In this document: positions 57,803 to 64,000 of the stretch, one piece after another | How the letters are laid out: each line of letters begins with the position of its first letter | Position numbering within the stretch: position 1 is the first letter of the stretch | Assembly: GCF_019443285.1 (NCBI RefSeq) | Contig: NZ_CP080327.1 | Location: 3,342,526 to 3,406,525 of the forward strand | DNA length: 64,000 bases | Reading direction: 5' to 3' | Source: Aquisediminimonas profunda | GTDB taxonomy: Bacteria > Pseudomonadota > Alphaproteobacteria > Sphingomonadales > Sphingomonadaceae | Made by a program: the position numbers and the translations under genes | Notes under the pieces: model-generated | Database searches by the model: none | The model's input: only the letters and a program-made list of their open reading frames with translations | What the model was told of the DNA's origin: nothing

Positions 57803-58080
57803 GATGCCGCCAATGCTTCAAGACCCGGCGCGACTATCGTCGGATCGATCTCAATGAAGCTGTACCGAGCGACATCGGCGAAAGGATCTGTCGCAGCCCA
57901 GCCCATGATCTCCTCCATCGTTCCTCGAGCGATGAGCATACCCCCGGTTCGCGGGACACGACGCCCCGCCACCATAAGGCGCCCGCTCGTGACGGCGGCC
58001 TGCAACCAGGCCCGATGCGCAGCCAGGCGCATGTCAATTTCTTCAAGGCTTGCCGTATATTCCAGCGAGACAATAATCAT
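57799..58080 (-). CDS. YCII-domain protein in the his cluster
   Basis: Small YciI-like protein, 93 residues: MIIVSLEYTASLEEIDMRL, then AHRAWLQAAVTSGRLMVAGR and a C-terminal ATDPFADVARYSFIEIDPTI. The fold is a ferredoxin-like dimer with a conserved His (here in AHRAWL) and Asp; members are mostly of unknown function. It sits between hisB and hisH, 15 bases after hisB and overlapping hisH, so it is co-translated with histidine genes. A histidine-related role is unproven. Confidence 0.85.
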   Translation of the reverse strand: MIIVSLEYTASLEEIDMRLAAHRAWLQAAVTSGRLMVAGRRVPRTGGMLIARGTMEEIMGWAATDPFADVARYSFIEIDPTIVAPGLEALAAS

Positions 58081-58095
58081 TGCGAGAATCTCCGG

Positions 58096-58692
58096 TCAGG
58101 CGCCGCCCAACATCCCTTTGGTCGAAGGGATGCTGTCCGCCTTGCGCGGATCGATTTCGACCGCCTGCCGGATTGCGCGGGCGAGGGCCTTAAAGCAGCT
58201 TTCCACGACATGGTGATTGTTGCTGCCATACAGATTCTCGATGTGCAGCGTGATCCCTGCACTTTGCGCAAAGCTGTGGAACCAGTGCTCGATCAGCTCG
58301 GTATCCCATTCGCCAAGGCGCGGCGTCCCGAAATCGGCCTTGAAGACGAGCCAGGGCCGCCCGGATATGTCGAGCGCACAGCGCGTCAGCGTTTCATCCA
58401 TCGGCGCATAGGCCGAACCGTAACGCGTGATTCCGCGCTTGTCCCCGAGCGCCTGCGCCAGTGCTTCGCCAACGGCGATGCCGGTATCTTCGGTGGTGTG
58501 ATGCTGGTCGATATGCAGGTCGCCCACGGCCTTGACGCTCAGATCGATGAGCGAATGGCGCGACAATTGCTCGAGCATATGATCGAGAAAACCGATGCCC
58601 GTGGAAACATCATAAATGCCCGTCCCATCGAGGTTGAGATCCACCTCGATCGACGTTTCATGTGTCGCTCGCCTGATCGTGCCCTTGCGCAT
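58096..58692 (-). CDS. hisB: Imidazoleglycerol-phosphate dehydratase HisB
   Basis: Sixth step of histidine synthesis, 198 residues, monofunctional (no phosphatase domain). It has the manganese-binding His-rich motifs [33 protein letters not shown] and [19 protein letters not shown], then [21 protein letters not shown] chose the ATG at 58692 ([19 protein letters not shown]); the longer form adds an unlikely N-terminus. It diverges from sspB. Confidence 0.97.
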   Translation of the reverse strand: MRKGTIRRATHETSIEVDLNLDGTGIYDVSTGIGFLDHMLEQLSRHSLIDLSVKAVGDLHIDQHHTTEDTGIAVGEALAQALGDKRGITRYGSAYAPMDETLTRCALDISGRPWLVFKADFGTPRLGEWDTELIEHWFHSFAQSAGITLHIENLYGSNNHHVVESCFKALARAIRQAVEIDPRKADSIPSTKGMLGGA

Positions 58693-58760
58693 GAAGCGCG
58701 CTATAGCGATCCCGTCCCGGCGCGCAATGTCTTGACCGCGAAGCAGCAAGCGTCCACCAC

Positions 58761-59246
58761 ATGGACATGACCGAAAGTCCGCCTGACAGCCTGATTCCCT
58801 ATGATGAAATCGTGCAGGAAGCCTTGCGCGCCGTGGTCGGCCGCGTCCTGACGCAAGTTGCGACCGAAGGACTGCCCGGCAATCATCATTTTTACATCAC
58901 GTTCAAGACCAACGCCCCTGGCGTCTCGGTCCCGAAAAGCCTGCGTGAACGCTTTCCCGATGAAATGACCATTGTCCTCCAGAACAAATATTGGGACCTG
59001 AAGGTGACAGACAGCGGCTTCGAAGTCGGCCTGACGTTCAGCCAGGTGCCAGCCCATCTTGAGGTCCCGTTTTCTGCAGTCACTGCCTTTGCCGATCCGG
59101 CCGTCGATTTTGCCCTGCAGTTCCAGGCCCATATGGATGAAGAGCAGATCAGGGAGCAGGAGCCGGCCGAGAATGACCGGCCCGTGGCCACTCCAGCCGA
59201 AGACGGCTCCAATGTTGTGACAGTGGATTTCGGGCGCAAGAAATGA
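58761..59246 (+). CDS. sspB: ClpXP adaptor SspB (alphaproteobacterial type)
   Basis: Delivers ssrA-tagged proteins to ClpXP, 161 residues. The substrate-binding core has [60 protein letters not shown] and [21 protein letters not shown] flexible acidic linker follows, then a short conserved C-terminal tail ([10 protein letters not shown]), the ClpX-tethering peptide. It overlaps fumC by 4 bases, so the two are an operon. Confidence 0.92.
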   Translation: MDMTESPPDSLIPYDEIVQEALRAVVGRVLTQVATEGLPGNHHFYITFKTNAPGVSVPKSLRERFPDEMTIVLQNKYWDLKVTDSGFEVGLTFSQVPAHLEVPFSAVTAFADPAVDFALQFQAHMDEEQIREQEPAENDRPVATPAEDGSNVVTVDFGRKK

Positions 59247-60625
59247 CCGCCACTCGAACCGAAACAGACAGTTTCGGCGAAATCGAAGTTCCCGCAGACG
59301 CCTATTGGGGCGCACAAACCCAGCGCAGCATCGCAAACTTTCCGTTCGCTTCACGCGAACGCATGCCCATGGCGATCATTCACGCCCTGGCGCTGGTCAA
59401 GAAAGCGGCAGCACGGGTCAATCGGAAGCACGGGCTCCAGGCCTGGATCGCGGACGCAATCGAAAAGGCGGCAGACGAGGTTATCTCCGGGGCGCTGGAC
59501 GATCAGTTTCCGCTCGTGATCTGGCAGACCGGCTCCGGCACGCAAACAAACATGAATGTCAACGAAGTGATTGCTGGCCGGGCGAACGAAATCCTGGGCG
59601 AGCCGCGCGGCGGGAAGGCGCCCGTCCATCCGAACGATCATGTCAATCGCAGCCAATCATCCAATGACAGTTTCCCGACCGCACTCCATATCGCCGTCGC
59701 CATCGAGGCGCGCGAACGTCTGCAGCCGGCGATCCTCGCGCTTCAGCAGGCACTCGACACCAAGGCGAAGGAATGGGCCCATATCGTCAAGATCGGCCGC
59801 ACCCATTTGCAGGATGCGACGCCGCTGACGCTGGGCCAGGAATTTTCCGGCTATGCTACCCAGCTCGCCAAGGCCAGTGTCCGCATCAGCAGCGGCACGA
59901 CCGACATATTTGCGCTGGCCCAGGGCGGGACGGCTGTCGGCACTGGACTGAACGCGCCAAAGGGTTTCGCAGAGGACTTTGTTGCCATCGTCAGCAAATT
60001 GACCGGCATCACCTTCAGGAGCGAGGAAAACAAGTTCGAAGCGCTGGCGACGAACGACGCACTGGTCGAACTGTCGGGCATGCTCAACACCCTTGCGGTG
60101 TCACTGACCAAGATTGCCAATGACATTCGCCTGCTGGGATCGGGTCCGCGTTCCGGGCTAGGCGAGCTGATCCTCCCGGAAAACGAGCCCGGCAGTTCCA
60201 TCATGCCCGGCAAGGTGAATCCGACCCAGTGCGAGATGCTGACCATGGTCGCGGCACAAGTGATCGGCAATCACCAGGCCGTGACTATTGGAGGAATGCA
60301 GGGTCATCTCGAGCTCAATGTCTTTAAACCGCTGATCGGCGCCAACGTGCTGCGCTCGATAGACCTGCTGTCAACGGGCATGCAGACGTTTGCCACACAT
60401 TGCATTGCAGGACTGCAGGCTAACGAAGCACGCATCGCCGAGCTCGTGCAGCGATCACTCATGCTCGTCACCGCGCTTGCGCCCGAAGTCGGGTACGACA
60501 ATGCTGCCAAGATCGCCAAGCACGCGCATGAAACCGGCCAGACCCTGCGGGAAGCAGCGTTTCAACTCCGACTGGTCGACGAAGAGACGTTTGACCGGCT
60601 GGTTCGGCCGGAAAAGATGGTCTAG
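59243..60625 (+). CDS. fumC: Class II fumarate hydratase FumC
   Basis: Converts fumarate to malate in the TCA cycle, 460 residues. Visible motifs include [35 protein letters not shown], the SSNDSFPT region, [20 protein letters not shown] and the superfamily signature [16 protein letters not shown]. Iron-sulfur Cys of class I enzymes are absent. The stop TAG is shared on the CTAG palindrome with the convergent cation transporter gene. Confidence 0.97.
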   Translation: MTATRTETDSFGEIEVPADAYWGAQTQRSIANFPFASRERMPMAIIHALALVKKAAARVNRKHGLQAWIADAIEKAADEVISGALDDQFPLVIWQTGSGTQTNMNVNEVIAGRANEILGEPRGGKAPVHPNDHVNRSQSSNDSFPTALHIAVAIEARERLQPAILALQQALDTKAKEWAHIVKIGRTHLQDATPLTLGQEFSGYATQLAKASVRISSGTTDIFALAQGGTAVGTGLNAPKGFAEDFVAIVSKLTGITFRSEENKFEALATNDALVELSGMLNTLAVSLTKIANDIRLLGSGPRSGLGELILPENEPGSSIMPGKVNPTQCEMLTMVAAQVIGNHQAVTIGGMQGHLELNVFKPLIGANVLRSIDLLSTGMQTFATHCIAGLQANEARIAELVQRSLMLVTALAPEVGYDNAAKIAKHAHETGQTLREAAFQLRLVDEETFDRLVRPEKMV

Positions 60626-61539
60626 CCGCAGCCGTTGCCATGCGCCGCGCAATCGGCGCCTGTCTCGATCTGTATCGTCGCATGATTGATCGCGTGATTA
60701 TTGGCAAGCCGTTCATGGACGTCTGACAGGAAGGCGTCGCCCTTGCTGCCGTCCGGCATGACCAGATGTGCCGTCAGCGCGATCTCGGTCGTGCTCATGT
60801 GCCAGACGTGAAGATCATGGACTTTTGCCACACCGGGTGAGGCAAGCAGTTCGGCCTCCACGCCTGCAAGGTCGATATGCGTGGGCACCGCCGAAAGCGA
60901 CATGGCGACCGACTGCCGCAGCAGCCCCCAGGTGCCCCAGAAGATATAGGCAACGATCACAAGGCTGGTGACCGGATCAATCACGGCCTTGCCTGTCCAC
61001 AGGACCAGCAGGCCGGACACGGCAACACCCGCCGAGATGGCCGCATCGGCCAACATGTGCAGATAGGCGCCGCGAATATTGATATCGTGCCGCCGCCCGC
61101 GTGCGAACATCCAGGCTGTGGCTCCGTTGATGGCAATCCCGACCAAAGCGACCAGCGAGACGGTTGCGCCGGCGACCGGCGCTGGATCAAGGACTTTCTG
61201 CACGGCCTCGAGCGCAATCCCGCCAAGCGCCACAAGCAGGAGCAATGCGTTGAAGAGCGCCGCAAGGATTGTCGATCCGCGATACCCGTAGGTGAAGCGA
61301 TCCGTCGGCGCGCGCCGGGCCAGTGAAAAGCTGCCCCAGGCCAGCACGAGTCCCAGAACGTCAGACAGATTGTGTCCGGCGTCGGCTAGAAGGGCAGTCG
61401 AGCCGGCCGCAAGTCCGTAGGCCACCTCGACAATCACGAATCCCGTATTGAGAACAAGGCCGATCGCGAACGCACGGCCAAAATCGGCCTGGGCATGGCT
61501 ATGCAGGTGAGGATCGCCATGCGTGTGCTGGTGGGTCAT
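60622..61539 (-). CDS. Cation diffusion facilitator (CzcD/ZitB type)
   Basis: Metal/proton antiporter, likely for zinc, 305 residues with six transmembrane helices. The N-terminus is His-rich ([17 protein letters not shown]), a metal-binding tail. Helix 2 has [20 protein letters not shown] (HxxxD) and helix 5 has [18 protein letters not shown], the tetrahedral site. The cytoplasmic domain has [20 protein letters not shown], and the tail ends in [12 protein letters not shown] with two Cys. The ATG at 61539 is preferred because the His-rich start is the family norm. Its stop overlaps that of fumC. Confidence 0.93.
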   Translation of the reverse strand: MTHQHTHGDPHLHSHAQADFGRAFAIGLVLNTGFVIVEVAYGLAAGSTALLADAGHNLSDVLGLVLAWGSFSLARRAPTDRFTYGYRGSTILAALFNALLLLVALGGIALEAVQKVLDPAPVAGATVSLVALVGIAINGATAWMFARGRRHDINIRGAYLHMLADAAISAGVAVSGLLVLWTGKAVIDPVTSLVIVAYIFWGTWGLLRQSVAMSLSAVPTHIDLAGVEAELLASPGVAKVHDLHVWHMSTTEIALTAHLVMPDGSKGDAFLSDVHERLANNHAINHATIQIETGADCAAHGNGCG

Positions 61540-61677
61540 GAGGCATGCGTATCGCAGCGATACGCACGGTGCAATCGACCAAGAGCAAAGCCGTTTCGGC
61601 AAACGACAGATGGACGGTTGCGCCTGCGATGGCGGCTCCGCATAGTGATTGCGTCAGAATCGTGGGAATTTTCAAAT

Positions 61678-63546
61678 ATGTCTGCCGTAACCAATGGCGT
61701 TGACCGCCGTGAAGCACTTGCCCTTACCTTATCAGCCGCAGCTCTGGCCGCTGCACCCGGAACTGCGAGCGCGGCGGCAAAAGCCGTTGCCGCAACGCCC
61801 ACAAAGCGTTTTTCCGGCATGCTCGCCCAGTTTGCGGAAGAATTGCTGCGACTCTCTCCCGAGACAGCAACCTCCCTGGGACTCGACAGCGGCCGCCGCC
61901 TTGCCCTCAAGTCCCAATGGAGCGACGGTTCTCCAGTCGGAGACGCACGCTGGGCAGCACAGGTCAAATCGATGCTCACCCGGCTCGGCTCGGTCAATCG
62001 TGCAACGCTCCCTCCCGCTGACCAGATCCGTTATGACACGGTCAAGCACGCAGCGACGATGGGCGTCCAAGGCACCAAGTGGAAGTTTGGCGGCGCGGCC
62101 AGTGGCTGGAATGGAGGTACGGCCCCATATCCAGTGACGCAGCAGGACGGCGCACTGACAGCTGTTCCGGAATTTCTCGATTCACAGCACCAGATCAAGA
62201 ATCGCGCAGACGCTGAAGCCTATGTTGCGCGCGTTGCCGGTTTTGCGAAGCTGCTCGATCAGGAAACCGCGACAATCACCGAGCAGGCCGGGATGGGCAT
62301 AGCGCCTCCCAGCTTCATTGCGTCCAATGCTCTTGGCCAGTTGAAAGGCTATCGCCAGACAGCCATTGCCGAGCAGAAGCTCGTGACCTCGATTGCAGAG
62401 CGCACAAAGGCTTTGGGCATGGCCGGAGACTGGGGTGGCCGCGTCAGCAAGCTCGTTGCGTCGATGGTCTATCCCGCGCTCGACCGCCAGATCGCTGCCT
62501 TTGCCAAGGCGACCGAAAAATCGACCGATGTTGCCGGTGTCCACAAGCTCCCCGATGGCGATGCCTATTACCAATGGGCGCTGAAACTGGGGACAACGAC
62601 CAACGCGTCGGCAGCTGAAGTGCACGCAATCGGCCTTGAACAGAACAAGGCAATCCAGGCGCGGATGGATGCGATCCTCAGGGCACAGGGCATGACCGAA
62701 GGCAGCGTTGGTGCCCGCGTTCAGGCACTCAACAGCGACCCGCGGATGCTGTTTCCTGATACCGACGCCGGCCGCGCAGACCTGATTGCCTATTGCAATG
62801 ACAGGGTCGCCGCCATTCGCAAGCTGCTTCCCGGCGTGTCACGGCTGGGCCTCAAGGCGCCGCTGGTCGTAAAACGCGTTCCGATCGACATTCAGGACGG
62901 TGCATCGCTTGGCTATATGAACTTCGCATCGCTCGACGGTTCGCGCCCGGCAATCTATTACATCAACCTCAAGTCCACGAGCCTTTGGCCGAAATACCAG
63001 ATCCCCACGCTCACGGCGCATGAAGGCGTGCCCGGGCATACCTGGCAGGGCGCCTATCTTGCCGAACATCATGCGGACCTTCCGCTGATTTCTTCGCTGA
63101 TGGGCTTCAATGCCTTTATCGAGGGCTGGGCGCTTTATGCAGAGCAGCTGATGGATGAAGCCGGGCTCTATGCCGATGATCCGTTCGGTCAGGTTGGCTA
63201 TCTGCAGGCACAGCAGTTCCGGGCTTGCCGCCTGGTTGTCGATACTGGTCTTCATGCCATGAAGTGGACGCGTGCTCAGGCGATCGACTTCCTTGTCAAT
63301 GAAACGGGCAAGGGTCGCAACGCGATGACGAGTGAAGTCGACCGCTACAGCGTTTCGCCGGGGCAGGCCTGCGGCTACAAGATGGGCCATAACGAGATCA
63401 ACAAGCAGCGCGACCGCGCCAAAGCCGCTCTCGGCAACAAGTTCGATCTTGCCGGGTTCGACGATACGGTGGTCAAGACAGGCGGTGTACCGCTGACTGT
63501 GCTTGGAACCGCTATCGACCAGTATATTGCTGGAGCGAAGGGCTAG
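61678..63546 (+). CDS. DUF885 family protein, zinc-peptidase-like, Tat-type leader
   Basis: Exported protein of 622 residues. The leader has a twin-arginine-like start (GVDRREALALTLSAAALAAA) and an Ala-rich cleavage region. The DUF885 domain fills the rest, with AHEGVPGHTWQGAYLAEHHA as the HExxxGH metal-binding motif near residue 450 and GWALYAEQLMDEAGLYADDP after it. DUF885 proteins resemble metallopeptidases but few have known substrates. The ATG at 61678 gives the leader; earlier in-frame ATGs would hide it. It lies divergent from the cation transporter, across 138 bases. Confidence 0.88.
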   Translation: MSAVTNGVDRREALALTLSAAALAAAPGTASAAAKAVAATPTKRFSGMLAQFAEELLRLSPETATSLGLDSGRRLALKSQWSDGSPVGDARWAAQVKSMLTRLGSVNRATLPPADQIRYDTVKHAATMGVQGTKWKFGGAASGWNGGTAPYPVTQQDGALTAVPEFLDSQHQIKNRADAEAYVARVAGFAKLLDQETATITEQAGMGIAPPSFIASNALGQLKGYRQTAIAEQKLVTSIAERTKALGMAGDWGGRVSKLVASMVYPALDRQIAAFAKATEKSTDVAGVHKLPDGDAYYQWALKLGTTTNASAAEVHAIGLEQNKAIQARMDAILRAQGMTEGSVGARVQALNSDPRMLFPDTDAGRADLIAYCNDRVAAIRKLLPGVSRLGLKAPLVVKRVPIDIQDGASLGYMNFASLDGSRPAIYYINLKSTSLWPKYQIPTLTAHEGVPGHTWQGAYLAEHHADLPLISSLMGFNAFIEGWALYAEQLMDEAGLYADDPFGQVGYLQAQQFRACRLVVDTGLHAMKWTRAQAIDFLVNETGKGRNAMTSEVDRYSVSPGQACGYKMGHNEINKQRDRAKAALGNKFDLAGFDDTVVKTGGVPLTVLGTAIDQYIAGAKG

Positions 63547-64000
63547 AGAATAGGCCAGCTCATTCTCCCTGCGCCTGTGCGGGGAGGATTGCGGGCACGC
63601 GAAGGCTTCCCGTGGTGAGCGGGGGGCGGGACGGTCGGCGCGGAAGCCTTGGGGGGCGTCCGGCGGGTTTTGCCTTTGTGCGGTTGCAGGTGCTCGAGTG
63701 CGTAACCGGCGCCCGGTCTCGAAACACCGCCTTCTCATCCGGCACGTCCCTGCAGAGGGGTAAGGCCCGAAAGCCCTCCTGCAGGACGGGATTGCTCCCT
63801 TCAAAGACGCCCGGACCGGTTCAAAACGAACGCAGAGCGCGTGGCTGCACACTTTGGGGAGTGCAGACGCCCGCCGCTTTCGCGCCGACCTGAAGTCCCG
63901 CCCCTCGACCCGTGCGACCTAGAAACGCCGATCGAGTGACGGGGTTGGCATTTTCATGATATCTCCTATTTGTCAAGTAAATAGGAACATAAGGCGAATA
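63547..64000. other. Gene-free, hairpin-rich region
   Basis: No coding region is convincing here. The sequence holds several inverted repeats: CTCCC-T-GCGC / GCGGGGAG near 63564-63585; AAGGCTTCC (63602-63610) with GGAAGCCTT (63642-63650); CCTGCAGAGGG with CCCTCCTGCAGG near 63750-63785; CTGCAC / GTGCAG near 63846-63868. The 8-base palindrome arms TCCTATTT (63964-63971) and AAATAGGA (63979-63986) lie near the right end. On the minus strand AGGAG and an ATG at 63957 open only a 12-codon frame. The structure suggests an RNA element or decayed DNA. Confidence 0.45.

Noticed and set aside
62839..63852. 337-codon open frame on the minus strand
   Set aside because: It lies mostly antisense to the DUF885 gene; the translation is Arg/Cys-rich with no domain or ribosome-binding site.
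63840..63990. SOS (LexA) box GTTC-N7-GTTC near the right end
   Set aside because: Only GTTC-N7-CTTG is present; the second half-site does not match.
1..64000. Horizontally acquired island, prophage or CRISPR
   Set aside because: I found no integrase, transposase, phage gene, tRNA-end duplication or spaced direct-repeat array. The polysaccharide locus has some A+T-rich gaps but no flanking repeats.

Overview
The window looks like a chromosomal segment of a flagellated alphaproteobacterium, most likely from the Sphingomonadales. The basis is moderately high G+C, an alpha-type SspB adaptor next to a his cluster and fumC, Tat-like leaders, and the pattern of flagellar gene fusions and losses. 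The assignment is an inference from gene content, not from a phylogenetic marker. I see no tRNA, rRNA, insertion sequence, integrase or CRISPR array.

Positions 1-20000 hold a surface-polysaccharide locus. It has sugar-nucleotide genes (a UDP-xylose synthase, and a fusion of a second synthase-like domain with a UDP-galactopyranose-mutase-like flavoprotein) and several glycosyltransferases (one GT4, two GT2, one WecB/TagA/CpsF). It also has a polyprenyl-phosphate sugar-1-phosphate transferase and an export set: a TPR lipoprotein, a Wza-like exporter, a beta-barrel protein, a Wzz-like chain-length protein and a separate BY-kinase-like ATPase. Two secreted DUF1996 paralogues, flanking an antisense membrane-protein gene, are the least understood part. 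A SleB-type cell-wall hydrolase and a 70-residue orphan follow.

Positions 20500-51700 hold an almost complete flagellar regulon: flagellin; fliEFGHIJKLMNOPQR-flhB-fliD-fliS; a sigma-54 activator; motAB; flgBCDEFGHIJKL; flgA; flgM; flgN; a lytic transglycosylase; flhA; fliA. The promoter sequences suggest a cascade. Four near-identical sigma-54 sites (TGGCAYG-N4-TTGCW) precede fliE, flgB, flgA and the transglycosylase-flhA-fliA operon. Three sigma-28-like sites precede flagellin, flgM and motAB (the first two are exactly TAAA-N15-GCCGTTTC). Several parts are reduced: FliM lacks its CheY-binding N-terminus, FlgD and FlgE are short, FlgH lacks the lipoprotein cysteine, and FlgJ lacks its muramidase domain. 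No chemotaxis genes, flhF or flhG lie in the window.

Positions 51700-64000 are housekeeping: a small lipoprotein, a PfkB/adenosine-kinase gene broken by a single frameshift, an amino-acid permease with a strong terminator, a his cluster (hisB-yciI-hisH-hisA-hisF-hisE) with a HIT-family gene, sspB-fumC, a cation-diffusion-facilitator gene and a DUF885 peptidase-like gene. The last 450 bases carry no gene I can support, but contain several hairpins and a palindrome.
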